From an uncultured Collinsella sp. (GTDB taxonomy: Bacteria; Actinomycetota; Coriobacteriia; Coriobacteriales; Coriobacteriaceae): DNA of 44,876 nt. Below the pieces are notes generated by a model. That model was not told the DNA's origin. It made no database searches and saw nothing but the letters and a program-made list of their open reading frames with translations. The number at the start of each line of letters is the position of its first letter. The stretch's first letter is position 1. The translations under genes and the position numbers were made by a program. The stretch is taken from contig CAADVS010000031.1 in assembly GCA_900752545.1 (NCBI GenBank), forward strand, positions 1 to 44,876. The letters run 5' to 3'. Below, in pieces: positions 31,923 through 41,389 of this stretch.

Positions 31923-34900
31923 TACCGTCACCCTTGCCGCGCTTGGTCAGCATGAAGACGGCGATGAGCGCGAGGCCGATCACGCCGGCCGCGATGCCGA
32001 CAATAGCGAGCGGGTTGAGGCCAGACTCCTGCGCGGAAGCCTCAGTGGACTTCTTGGCAGTGGTCGTGGAAGCGGATGCCTTGTCGGACTTGGAGTCGGA
32101 CTTCTTGTCGGACTTGCCGTCCTTCTTGTCAGACTTCTTCTCGTCCTTCTTGTCGGACTTGTCGGAGTCCTTCTTGTCGGACTTGTTGTCCTTGGTCCCG
32201 GTCTTGGTCGACACCGTCGTCTTGGTCACCGGCTTCTGACCCGGGGCGACAGCGCCACCCTTCGAGCCGGAGCCAGTGCCCGCGCCAGCGCCCGTGCCGG
32301 TACCAGCACCAGTGCCGGAGCCGCTGCCACCGTTAGAGCCAGAACCGCCATTGCCGTCAGGGTTAACGGCGTTCTTGGTCCACTTGGCATACAGCGTCAT
32401 ATCGGCCGTCACCGGCGTGCTGAAGTCATACGCCTCCGTGCAAGCCTCATCGGTGTACCAGCCACCGAAGGTGTAGCCCTCACGCGTCGGATCGGCAGGC
32501 TTAACCAGCTTGCCGTCGGCCGTAGTCTGGAAATCGACCTTGGAACCATCGCCAGTCTCGAACGAGACCTTAACGCCACCATTCAGCTTGAACAACGTGC
32601 CGGAATCGTTGATGTAGTAGAGGTTGCCCTTGGCGTCGCAGGCAATCGGCGAGTCGCAGTAGTTGTTGTGTCCCGTTGCGCTAAACGCACCGGTCGCCTG
32701 CGCGTCACCCAGCTTGTAGCGATAGACACCGCCGCCCGAGGTGTAGTTCACATAGTCGGAAGTCGCACCGTAGTTAACCGTGAAGTAGACATACGTGCCA
32801 TCTGCCTGGGCGCTCACGAGCGGTGCACCCTTGATGCCGCCGATGGGAAGCGCGGAGCCATCAGCAGACGAAACCAACGTCGTAGCAAAGTCATTATCAA
32901 GGTCGACAATCGCCAGCGCAGAGCCACCGGAAACCTCGCCGCCGACAATCAGCTTGTTGCCATACAGCGTAGGCATGCAGGCGCATCCCGTAAGACCCAG
33001 GTCGACGACGCGCTCTTCGGAAATGCGCGAAGCGGCATCCGCACCACGCGAACTACCGTCAGAAATCGCCAAAACGTGCAGCTTGCCATCGCGCGAGATG
33101 AGATAGGCATGGCTGCCGTCAGCCGAAAGCACGCAGGTGGAGTTGACAACAGCACCAACCGAAACCTTTCCGAGCACATCGCCCGAAGACTTGCTGAGCA
33201 TCTCGACGGTACCGGCACTGGTGGGAACCAAGACATAGTCATCGCCCACCGTAGCGCCTGTCCAGTAATAGCCCTCATCAGCATTAACATGCTGCCAAGA
33301 AACAGCGCCGGTCAGGATATTAATACGCGTCAGATGACCGTTATTGTACGTACTCGTTCCATAGTCGACATCAACGGTGCCGACATAGAGATAGTTGCCA
33401 TCAATTGTCAGCTGAGAATTCGACTGAGCAGTCTCGCTCACGGAGTCAGTGACCCAAACCGTTGTGAGCGCGTCAGCCGTCAGGGCTTGGACCGCACCGC
33501 CGTCAAGCGGAACGATAACCAAACCGTTCGCATAAATCGGGCGCGAGGTGTAACCGACCGCAGCCTTAAGATTCGACTCGGCAAGAACCTTGCCCGACTT
33601 GGCGTCAATCTTTAGCAAACGCTTGTTGACGGCAAGATACACGTTGCCGTTCACGACAATAGGTTCACTCGCGTTGGGATACGCCGAACCAGAATACGCC
33701 TTCCAGTCGAACGTCCAAGAGCTCGCTAGCGCACCCGTAGGCGTCGAAACGTTCTCGACCGCCGCATTGGACTTGCCGTCCCAATCGGACTTCCAATCGG
33801 TCGGACGTGGGGCGCTCGGATTGACTACGACCTCGTCGGGATTAGGCACCGTATCGCCGGCAGCATAAGCCCAGACGATCTCGTCACGCGACTTGAGCAC
33901 GTAGTCACTATCGAGCTGAGAACCGGGAACACCGTTAACAAAGTACGACCAAGCGCCGGCCAACTTAGTGCCGTCAAGCGGAGAGACAAGGCTGTGAACG
34001 CCCCAGAAGCCCAGTTGATCGTACATCTCGGACTTGATGCCCAAGGCATCAAAGTAGGCGGCAGTGGCGTCCTTGATCGTCGTGCCCTCAACAAACACCT
34101 GCGTCGAAGGATCGGTCCAGCGCTGTGCCTTATCGTCCTTCTTGCCGATGATTTCCATCGAGACAGAAACCTGACCGGGCATGGTGCCATCGGAACCATA
34201 AACCCAGGCAATCTCATCGCCGGCCTTGAGCGTGTAGTTGCCTGCGCCGACATTGGCCTTCTTGCCGTTGACAAAGAACTGCCAGAATTTCCAGGTACTC
34301 TCATTAACCTGCTCGGTCGAAAGCGTCACTTTCTTGTCGAACGGCGAGGTCAACGAATTGAGGAACCAGCCGTAAGAGCCCGTACCCGTAGCGGCACCAA
34401 TTCCTGCCTGCTTAAATACCTGCTCGGAAAGATCTGCGGCAGTTGCGCCCTCTTCCACCAGCGAGGTCGTAGGTTGCGCCCACGTTTGCTGAGCACCCGA
34501 GGCGTCCTGGCCGACAACGCTGCAGCTTACCGAAAGCTGGTCGGTGGGTGCAGCGTCACCGTACTTCGAGTAGCACCAGACGACAGAGTCGCCCGCCTCG
34601 AGCTTGTAGTTGCCAGCGCCCACAGATGCAGCGACGCCGTTGATGAACAGCTGCCAATAGGCGCCCGTAGCATGGTCGTATGCAAGGGTGCAATCGGCAT
34701 CGAAAGGCGACGTAATGGAATTGAGCACCCAACCCCAAGAGCCGTTGGGGTCGTAATCGGCCTTGAGGCCAGCCTGCTTAAAGAGCTCCTCGGAAAGATC
34801 GGCGGCAGTCGAGCCGTTCTTGAGCGTGTACTGCGAAGCGGCAGCCCACGTCTGCTGCTTGCCCTTGGCGTCGATGCCAATAACCGAGCACGTCGCTGTG

Positions 34901-37900
34901 ACCTCGGGGCTGTTTTGACCACTCGTGCCCACGACCGTCAACGTTGCCGAGACATCCTGGTTGGCAAGCTTGGCATACGTGGCATTATCGGGATAGCGCT
35001 CGGCATAGCGAGCGTACTTCTCACTCGTCAGGCGCGAGGAAACGACAACCTTCGTGTTGTACTGCGGCTGCGTGACCTTGAGATTCTCTGCGGAGACAAT
35101 AGAGCTGTTGCTCGACTTAAATAGACGCCAGTCCTGCCCGGACATCGCATCATAGCCAGGCAGATCGACCGGAACAATACCAAGGGACGTCGAATCGGTC
35201 GTCGTCTTGTTATAGCTCCAGGCAAGATTGCCGTCGGCATCGAGATATGCCTTCTGGAACGCGTGCATGTCTGCCGAAACGGCATTGGCATCCTGGCCAT
35301 TCAGAATGGCAGCAGCATAGCCAGCCTTCGCCTTCTCCATAAGAGAAAGCTCGGCATCGAGCTCGCCCTGGTCCTGCGGGGCAATCGCAAAGTCAAGGGT
35401 CTTGCTTGACGTGACCTCGGCGTTAGACTTATCGGTCACCGTGAGGGTGATCTTGGTCTTCGCCGCCTCGGTGCCAGGCAGCGGCTGGTAGACCGTGCCC
35501 TTGTAACCGTTAAACGTGATGCCATCGGTGCTGGCGGAGTACTCGACCTTGTAGTACTTGCCGTCGATATTGAGCGTGCTCGTGCGCGGCATCTGCAGGT
35601 CGGCGGTCAGGCCGTCCTTGTTGGCAACCGTTTTGGTGTCGAAGTACTTGATATTGTCGTAGGTAAAGGCCGCATCGACCTTCTCCTGCAGTGCCTTCTT
35701 GTCGGCAGCGACCTTCTCGGGGTCGCCCTTGACGGTCACGGCGAAGTCGTGCGAGCCCTTAACGTCAGACGGGCCACCGCCCACAAACGAAACCGTCGCG
35801 GTCAGCGTTACGGTGCGATCGCTCGAAACGCGCGTCACCTTGCCGGTGTAGTCGTCCCAGCCATAACCGGACGGCCAAATGACATCGCCGTCGGAGCTCT
35901 TCCAGCTAACCTCGAACTTGCTCTTGGAGCCCGCGCGATACGGAAGCGTGAGGTTGGACGTGACGGACTCAGCCGAATCGCCCGCAGCGTAACCGATGGC
36001 AACCTGCTCGGCCGCATCGTCGAGCATTTGCTGAACACGGGCCTCGTCCCAAGCAACCTGCACCGACTTACTGGGCTGGTAATACTCGGTCTTGCCATCG
36101 CGCGACAGCTCAAACACGACGTCGGCGCTACGCAGACCGTCAATGTTGTAACCGGTGTAGTCGTTGGGGTCAATGAAGAAGAACGTCACATCGCCGTTGG
36201 TCTTATCCTGAGCGTCGGAGATACCGACCGTGGCCTTGTCATCCTCTGCATTAAAGGCAACGCAGCCCTCGGAGACCTTGACGTCGATGTCGTTGTAGCC
36301 GAGCTCGGCAAGTTGCGCCTTCAGAACATCGTTGACGTTGCCGCCCTTGGCGCTGTAATCAACAGCGATCTGCTTGTTGGCATCGGTGAGCTTTTGGACC
36401 GCGGCCTCAAGCGAGCCCGCGGCGATAACCTTGTTGGCGGAGACGAGCTCGACCGTCGAGTTGCCGCTCGTGGCGACTGCCTTCAGATACTTGCCGGCAG
36501 CAGATGCCGAGACCGTTGCCGTGGCGCCCGACATATCGGACAGCAGCGTCCAGTCGGCCGCTGGAGCCTTCGCATCATCAGCCGCGTACCACGCAACCGT
36601 CGTCTGAGCGGTCACGTCGATGCCGTTGGTGGTCGAACCGTCAGCGCGCTTAGCCTGCACCGTCGCCTTGACGCTGTCGCCCGAAACGAGATGGGTCGTG
36701 TCGCTATTGATTTGCGGGCTGGCGATTACGCGCAGCAGGTTATACTCCCCCGCCGCGGTAACGCTGTCCGACGAAACCCATTCAACCGTGTTGTCGAGAG
36801 CGCTCGCCGTAACCTTGATCTTCTTGCCAACAAGCGCGTCCGAAATAGTCAGGCTGCCATCGGTCGTATCGATGCCGTCGGTAAGCTCGGTCCAATCGGC
36901 ATCGCCCTCGCCCTTGGCATACCACGCCATGGTGAGCTCGGCATCGTCGGGCACGTCCTTGGTCGTGCCCGACCAGCTTCCCGGCACCTGCACACTCGGC
37001 GTGATCTTTGAACCCACGCTGAGCGTAACGTTCTTATCGGCAAGCTCGATGCCTGCCAGCTTGTACTGGCCCTTGAGCGTCACGGGACCAAGCGGAGCAA
37101 CAGACTGCGTGCCACTGCACGAGCTCTTCTTCTGCGTGCTGAAAACGGTATTTTCGCTCGTCACCTTCACGCGCAGATACTTGCCGGCATAGGCAGCGTC
37201 AACGGTATAGGTGGCCTCGGTAGCACCGGGGATATCGGTATAAGCGGAGTCAGAGCTCGAGCTGGTATTTGCATACTGCCACTGATAGGTCACATTGTCG
37301 GTACGTTCGATATAACTGTAGTTCGAGCCGTCCTTTTTGCGCACCTTGGTCTTGAGCGTATCGCCCACGTGCACGCCATTGGTGGCGGGAGAGCCCTCAA
37401 ACTGTACGTCGTAAAGCTCAACTTGGCCAGCGACGGACACAGGACCCGCCGCATAGTACGGCTTCTGCTCGCCATAGCCGCCGTTGGCCTTGGCCACGAC
37501 GTAGTAGCCCTTGAGGGCGGCGGTCACCGTCAGGGTGTTGCCAGTCTCACCCTCGATAGGCGTGTTGCACGAGCTCGCGTATCTCGAGGTGCCCTTGTAC
37601 CACTGCCATGTGACATGTGAATCGGCGGTAACGTCAGTGGAGCCCGCCTTTGCGGTCGCCGTAATCGTGGAGCCAACCTCGACTTTGCCCGAAGTCGGGC
37701 TCATAGTCACGCTTATGCCATTAATTGAACCGGCGGCAGCAACGAGAGCATCCGTCGAGTTGGTCAAGCTCGAAGAGCCGATCTTCGAAGACACCTTACA
37801 CTTGAGGTACTTGCCACCCAAAGCGTCGGTAAGCTCGAGGGTCTCACCCGTGGCGCCCGCAATGTCGGTATACGTGCCACTCTTGGTGTCAGAGCACTGC

Positions 37901-39150
37901 CACTGATAGTTGAGCTTGCTCGCGTCGACGAATGCGCCGTACGCGCCGCCCTTCTCCTTGGCGCGGGCCTTAGCGGTATCCCCCACCGCAAAGACACTCG
38001 TGTTGTCCTTGGTGTTGATGATGGACACGGCCGAAATCTCGACCGCACCGGCCTGTTTGACCTTGCTGGAAGTGGTCTTGCTCACCGTGTTGACGCCGGC
38101 AGTGGCCTCGACCTTAATGTACTTGCCCTCGAGGTCATCGGTTACCGTGAGGGAAGCGCCCGTCGCGCCCTCGATCTTGGTGAAGCCCGAGGACTGCGAG
38201 GTGGATGCGGACCACGTGTAGGTAACCTTGGCGTCGGAGCCCGCGGGGCTCGACCAATCCTTGTACGGAGTCGCCGTAAGGGTATCGCCTATGCTCGGCG
38301 TGTCGCTACTGAGCTTGACGCTGCTAAGCTCCATCTGCCCGGCGCCCAACACGGGACCGGGGATGAAATTGGCATTGATGCCCGAGCCGGAAGAAACGGA
38401 CGGACCATAGTAGTCCTTGCCATCAACCGTTACCTTGCAGATGAAGTATTTGCCTTCCATCGCGGCGGTGACGGTGAGCGACTGCTCGTGGCCTACGACC
38501 TCGGTGTAGTCGGCGACATTGCTGCTGGCCCTAACCGTGCCGGCAAGCCAGGTATAGGTCCAGGTGCCGGGATTGGCAACGGACTCAGTCGAAGTGCCGT
38601 ACCAGTCGTCCTCGACCTCGTCGTACATATTTGCCCAGAGCGTATCGCCCGCGCTGAGCGCGCCATACTTCGTGGAATACGAGTTGTCCTTATCCTTGGC
38701 GTCCTGGATATAGACCTTAGCCTCGCTCGAAAGCGTTGTGGCGGACGCGGCGGCAACGGCGTTCTTCTGCTCCGAAGCAGCAGGCATCGCAGCAGAGCTC
38801 TCGGACTCAGTCGCGTTGTCTGCGGCGGTGTCAGCACTATTCGCGGAACTCGCAGTTGCGCCCTGATCTGCGTCGGCGCCATCGTCAGCAGCGCTCGCCG
38901 GCGCACTGTTCGCGCCGGCATCGGCGGCAGTAGTGCCCTCGTCGGCCGTCGCGCCCTCGCCACCCGTCGTAGCCTGAGCCACGGCATCGGCAATGCCCTC
39001 AGCGCCCTCGGCCCAAAGTTGCGCCGGCGTGGTGCCAAAAGCCATGGCAAAAGCCAGGAACGCCACCAGACCGCGCTTGGCTACGCCACGGGCAATCGCT
39101 CCATGGCGACGCCACGAGGCGCGCTGGCACTCGTCCTCAAACATATCCAT
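31912..39150 (-). CDS. Giant surface protein: Ig-like repeats, three DUF4430, PQQ-like propeller, InlB repeat
   Basis: This 2412-aa exported protein starts at ATG 39150 because TAGGAG lies four bases upstream. A signal peptide (AKRGLVAFLAFAMAFGTTPAQLWA) is near residue 25-48. Residues 60-125 are low-complexity Ala/Ser. Seven Ig-like repeats run from about 150 to 910, each ending in a pattern like GATG-LTVTDALEGKYLKVK. An aBig-like region spans about 912-1400. Three DUF4430 domains follow (about 1412-1535, 1535-1655, 1655-1763), each with GWVLNS/FFVNG and GAGNY-LKAGD elements. A PQQ-like beta-propeller spans about 1800-2190 and one InlB-type repeat ends GYTFGGWYTDEACTEAYDF, YAKW. A Lys/Asp/Ser stalk and one transmembrane helix (LAIVGIAAGVIGLALIAVFM) with TKRGK finish it. 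There is no LPxTG. Likely a corrinoid-regulated adhesin or receptor. Confidence 0.9.
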   Translation of the reverse strand: MDMFEDECQRASWRRHGAIARGVAKRGLVAFLAFAMAFGTTPAQLWAEGAEGIADAVAQATTGGEGATADEGTTAADAGANSAPASAADDGADADQGATASSANSADTAADNATESESSAAMPAASEQKNAVAAASATTLSSEAKVYIQDAKDKDNSYSTKYGALSAGDTLWANMYDEVEDDWYGTSTESVANPGTWTYTWLAGTVRASSNVADYTEVVGHEQSLTVTAAMEGKYFICKVTVDGKDYYGPSVSSGSGINANFIPGPVLGAGQMELSSVKLSSDTPSIGDTLTATPYKDWSSPAGSDAKVTYTWSASTSQSSGFTKIEGATGASLTVTDDLEGKYIKVEATAGVNTVSKTTSSKVKQAGAVEISAVSIINTKDNTSVFAVGDTAKARAKEKGGAYGAFVDASKLNYQWQCSDTKSGTYTDIAGATGETLELTDALGGKYLKCKVSSKIGSSSLTNSTDALVAAAGSINGISVTMSPTSGKVEVGSTITATAKAGSTDVTADSHVTWQWYKGTSRYASSCNTPIEGETGNTLTVTAALKGYYVVAKANGGYGEQKPYYAAGPVSVAGQVELYDVQFEGSPATNGVHVGDTLKTKVRKKDGSNYSYIERTDNVTYQWQYANTSSSSDSAYTDIPGATEATYTVDAAYAGKYLRVKVTSENTVFSTQKKSSCSGTQSVAPLGPVTLKGQYKLAGIELADKNVTLSVGSKITPSVQVPGSWSGTTKDVPDDAELTMAWYAKGEGDADWTELTDGIDTTDGSLTISDALVGKKIKVTASALDNTVEWVSSDSVTAAGEYNLLRVIASPQINSDTTHLVSGDSVKATVQAKRADGSTTNGIDVTAQTTVAWYAADDAKAPAADWTLLSDMSGATATVSASAAGKYLKAVATSGNSTVELVSANKVIAAGSLEAAVQKLTDANKQIAVDYSAKGGNVNDVLKAQLAELGYNDIDVKVSEGCVAFNAEDDKATVGISDAQDKTNGDVTFFFIDPNDYTGYNIDGLRSADVVFELSRDGKTEYYQPSKSVQVAWDEARVQQMLDDAAEQVAIGYAAGDSAESVTSNLTLPYRAGSKSKFEVSWKSSDGDVIWPSGYGWDDYTGKVTRVSSDRTVTLTATVSFVGGGPSDVKGSHDFAVTVKGDPEKVAADKKALQEKVDAAFTYDNIKYFDTKTVANKDGLTADLQMPRTSTLNIDGKYYKVEYSASTDGITFNGYKGTVYQPLPGTEAAKTKITLTVTDKSNAEVTSSKTLDFAIAPQDQGELDAELSLMEKAKAGYAAAILNGQDANAVSADMHAFQKAYLDADGNLAWSYNKTTTDSTSLGIVPVDLPGYDAMSGQDWRLFKSSNSSIVSAENLKVTQPQYNTKVVVSSRLTSEKYARYAERYPDNATYAKLANQDVSATLTVVGTSGQNSPEVTATCSVIGIDAKGKQQTWAAASQYTLKNGSTAADLSEELFKQAGLKADYDPNGSWGWVLNSITSPFDADCTLAYDHATGAYWQLFINGVAASVGAGNYKLEAGDSVVWCYSKYGDAAPTDQLSVSCSVVGQDASGAQQTWAQPTTSLVEEGATAADLSEQVFKQAGIGAATGTGSYGWFLNSLTSPFDKKVTLSTEQVNESTWKFWQFFVNGKKANVGAGNYTLKAGDEIAWVYGSDGTMPGQVSVSMEIIGKKDDKAQRWTDPSTQVFVEGTTIKDATAAYFDALGIKSEMYDQLGFWGVHSLVSPLDGTKLAGAWSYFVNGVPGSQLDSDYVLKSRDEIVWAYAAGDTVPNPDEVVVNPSAPRPTDWKSDWDGKSNAAVENVSTPTGALASSWTFDWKAYSGSAYPNASEPIVVNGNVYLAVNKRLLKIDAKSGKVLAESNLKAAVGYTSRPIYANGLVIVPLDGGAVQALTADALTTVWVTDSVSETAQSNSQLTIDGNYLYVGTVDVDYGTSTYNNGHLTRINILTGAVSWQHVNADEGYYWTGATVGDDYVLVPTSAGTVEMLSKSSGDVLGKVSVGAVVNSTCVLSADGSHAYLISRDGKLHVLAISDGSSRGADAASRISEERVVDLGLTGCACMPTLYGNKLIVGGEVSGGSALAIVDLDNDFATTLVSSADGSALPIGGIKGAPLVSAQADGTYVYFTVNYGATSDYVNYTSGGGVYRYKLGDAQATGAFSATGHNNYCDSPIACDAKGNLYYINDSGTLFKLNGGVKVSFETGDGSKVDFQTTADGKLVKPADPTREGYTFGGWYTDEACTEAYDFSTPVTADMTLYAKWTKNAVNPDGNGGSGSNGGSGSGTGAGTGTGAGAGTGSGSKGGAVAPGQKPVTKTTVSTKTGTKDNKSDKKDSDKSDKKDEKKSDKKDGKSDKKSDSKSDKASASTTTAKKSTEASAQESGLNPLAIVGIAAGVIGLALIAVFMLTKRGKGDGNAR

Positions 39151-39288
39151 TTGTCTCCTATTGTCTGAACTTGGAGCATTGCCCAGCGGCTGCCCCACGT
39201 CATCGCGCACATTGCGCTCGAGTACCCCCATCGGGGTCCTTCTTCCCTCCAGAGCCCAACGCGTACCAGCGGCATGCGCCGCGGCCGC

Positions 39289-39475
39289 GTGCAAGATGGG
39301 AGGCGATCCGACTTAACCTTACCGACCCGGGCGCGCCGTCCGATCTGCGACGCGACCATCCCGAGCCAAGAGGAATTACGGTTACTGGTACAGCCGGGGA
39401 TTTGCACCCCGATTCTCCCAAACGCGCAGGAAAACCACGCATTCGTGCGTCTCCGCACCACCATCTAGGCCATCG
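39289..39475 (-). promoter_or_regulatory. Cobalamin riboswitch
   Basis: On the minus strand the leader reads GGGTGCAAATCCCCGGCTGT then CCAGTAACCGT (39378-39409), matching the conserved GGTGNAANTCC, GCTGT and CC-GTAACNGT parts of the B12 riboswitch core. A B12-box-like AAGTCGGATCGCCTCCC (39298-39314) follows about 65 nt later, a match of about two thirds. It sits in the leader of the DUF4430 surface operon with about 140 nt between it and the start codon, enough for an expression platform. A short ACCCC-gat-GGGGT hairpin near 39225-39238 could take part. No obvious U-run terminator is seen, so control may be at translation initiation. Confidence 0.85.
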
Positions 39476-39504
39476 ATTATTACTGTCAGTATGGTATCAC
39501 GCAA
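39476..39504 (-). promoter_or_regulatory. Candidate promoter of the riboswitch operon
   Basis: On the minus strand TTGCGT (39499-39504) and TAATAAT (39476-39482) are separated by 16 nt. The riboswitch aptamer starts shortly downstream. Confidence 0.55.
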
Positions 39505-39533
39505 AAGGGCCCCGCACACAGGCGAAGCCCAAG
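39503..39533 (-). terminator. Candidate terminator of the ubiB operon
   Basis: An interrupted stem GGGCTTCGC/GCGGGGCCC (39507-39515 with 39522-39530) is followed on the minus strand by TTTTGC. It overlaps the -35 of the riboswitch promoter. Confidence 0.5.
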
Positions 39534-39583
39534 GTAAAAGCTATGGTTTGCGATAGATTAGGGCATGGATGGATCGCTGAGCA

Positions 39584-39617
39584 AAATGATCCGTTTTCCT
39601 CCGTCCCCCAGGGGTCA
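39584..39617. repeat. Degenerate REP-like palindrome next to ubiB stop
   Basis: Bases 39584-39608 are identical to 15454-15478 (left arm AAATGATCCGTT and loop TTCCTCCGTCCCC). The right arm has changed to CAGGGGTCATT, so pairing is imperfect. It abuts the ubiB-family stop codon. Confidence 0.8.
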
Positions 39618-41381
39618 TTAACGCTTGCCGCCGTGACTGTTGCGCCAGATCTCGCGGCCCAGCATCAGCGCCAGCACCAGCGCACTCACGTAGCCCATAA
39701 AGCCAATGACCGGGATACCGAACACAACCGGCTCGATGCGTGCGTAGTACACCACCGACGAGCCGATAAACAGGCCGGCAATCACAATTGCCATCGACAT
39801 GCGGTCGATAATTCCGCCCAGCTGCCGCAGTGCCTTATCGCTGCTCATAATCTGCGTGTTTACCTTAAGCTGGCCGCGCGTGAGCATGCGCGACGCCAAG
39901 CCCAGATACTCGGCCGCCTCGAGCGAGCCTTTTGCCGCGCGATAGCTGCTCGCGGCGAGATCGCGCCCCATTTCGCGGACGCGCGCATAGGTGCTCTTCT
40001 CGTTTTTGATATGCGTCTGGATGATCTGGATCATGTTGACGTTGGGCATGTACTCGGTCAGCAGGCCCTCGAGCGTCACCATGCCGCGGGCGAACATCGT
40101 CACCACGCTCGGCAGCTCAACGTCGTTTTTGCGCGCCAGGTTTAGCAACGAGGTCAAAAACTCGCCGATATCCAGGTCCTTAAGATCGAGTCCTGCAAAG
40201 TCGGCTACGATAAAGTCCAAATCGGACAAAAAGGCCGAATGATCGAGCTCGGCCGAATCACCGCGCGTCACGGCAAAACGCATGAGCGAATCCTTGAGCT
40301 TGGGCACATCGCCCTCGGCCACGGCGAAAATCATATCCTTGACGATACCGCGGTCGTGGCTCGACATGCGCCCGACCATGCCCAGGTCAATAAAGTAGAC
40401 AATGCCGTCTTTGAGGATGATGTTTCCCGCATGCGGGTCGGCATGGAAAAAGCCGTCGTCGAGCACCTGCGTCGAATAGTCCTCGACGATCGCCGAGCCG
40501 ATCTTTTCCAGGTCATAGCCCTCGGCCACCAGGCGCTCGGGATCGGCAATGGAGATGCCGTCGATGTAGTCCATGACCACGACGTGTTCGGTGCAAAGGT
40601 CCAGGTAGGATTTGGGACACGAAACGCCGTGCACGCTTTTGTGGAAGTCATAGAAATCGTTGAGGTTTTTGGCCTCGGCCAAAAAGTTGGTCTCCTCGCG
40701 AAATGAGGTCCACAGCTCTTCGACCACACCGTGCAGGTCAACAAACTGATCGGTGTTGACGAACTTGGAAACGATGCGCACCACCGAACGGATGATGTCG
40801 ATGTCCTGCGCCATCACCTGCTGCGCACCGGGGCGCTGCACCTTAACGGCCACGTCCTCGCCTGTCACCAGACGGGCACGGTGCACCTGCGCGAGCGACG
40901 CGCTTCCGAGCGGGTTGGGGTCGATCGCGTCGAACATCTGCCCCAGGCGCTGGCCGTACTCCTCTTCCAAACAGCGGAGCACTACCTCATACGGCACCGG
41001 CTCTACGTCGGAGCGCAGACGGCGCAGCTCGTCGCAAAACCGCTGCGGCAAAATCTCGGAGCGGTTAGCCAGAATCTGCCCCATCTTGACGAACATGGGG
41101 CCGAGTTCTTCGAGCAGACGACGCAGGCGCACCGGCGTGAGGTTGTCCCACACGCGGTACTTTTTGATCAGGCGAACAATCTGCCCGATACGTTCGCGGC
41201 GGCCCGCCGGCGTGAGCTGGTATTCCTCGTCCGGCGCCATCGCGTCGGGCTCCTCGGGCACCATATCGACAGCGCGCGGCTTCTTGCGAGCGCCCGAGAC
41301 GGCGGCTTCAACCTCGTCGACAACCGCCGTCTCGTCACCCAAGGGGTCTAGATTGTTGTAATCGGTGGTGGAATCTGCCAT
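39618..41381 (-). CDS. ABC1/UbiB-family atypical kinase
   Basis: This 587-aa protein belongs to the AarF/UbiB (ABC1/ADCK) atypical kinase-like family, usually linked to quinone or lipid metabolism at membranes. It has the KxGQ motif (FVKMGQILANR, 99-102), an Ala-rich nucleotide loop GSASLAQVHRA, Lys180 in VAVKVQRPG, HADPHAGN (313-320) and DLG (332-334). The C-terminus has two hydrophobic helices (SMAIVIAGLFIGSSVVYY and GIPVIGFMGYVSALVLALML). A Glu/Asp-rich N-terminal extension of about 55 residues precedes the conserved part. The gene follows the helical protein gene after 8 bp, so they are co-transcribed. A ubiquinone role is unlikely in an anaerobe; the target is unknown. Confidence 0.9.
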   Translation of the reverse strand: MADSTTDYNNLDPLGDETAVVDEVEAAVSGARKKPRAVDMVPEEPDAMAPDEEYQLTPAGRRERIGQIVRLIKKYRVWDNLTPVRLRRLLEELGPMFVKMGQILANRSEILPQRFCDELRRLRSDVEPVPYEVVLRCLEEEYGQRLGQMFDAIDPNPLGSASLAQVHRARLVTGEDVAVKVQRPGAQQVMAQDIDIIRSVVRIVSKFVNTDQFVDLHGVVEELWTSFREETNFLAEAKNLNDFYDFHKSVHGVSCPKSYLDLCTEHVVVMDYIDGISIADPERLVAEGYDLEKIGSAIVEDYSTQVLDDGFFHADPHAGNIILKDGIVYFIDLGMVGRMSSHDRGIVKDMIFAVAEGDVPKLKDSLMRFAVTRGDSAELDHSAFLSDLDFIVADFAGLDLKDLDIGEFLTSLLNLARKNDVELPSVVTMFARGMVTLEGLLTEYMPNVNMIQIIQTHIKNEKSTYARVREMGRDLAASSYRAAKGSLEAAEYLGLASRMLTRGQLKVNTQIMSSDKALRQLGGIIDRMSMAIVIAGLFIGSSVVYYARIEPVVFGIPVIGFMGYVSALVLALMLGREIWRNSHGGKR

Positions 41382-41389
41382 CTGCGCTG

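Noticed and set aside
31717..33615. 632-aa and other plus-strand open frames across the giant surface gene
   Set aside because: They are antisense to the Ig/DUF4430 protein and have no domain or ribosome site.
39151..39294. Upstream extension of the giant surface protein to 39294
   Set aside because: The extension lies in the riboswitch leader, has no ribosome site, and would place 48 residues before the signal peptide; TAGGAG supports ATG 39150.
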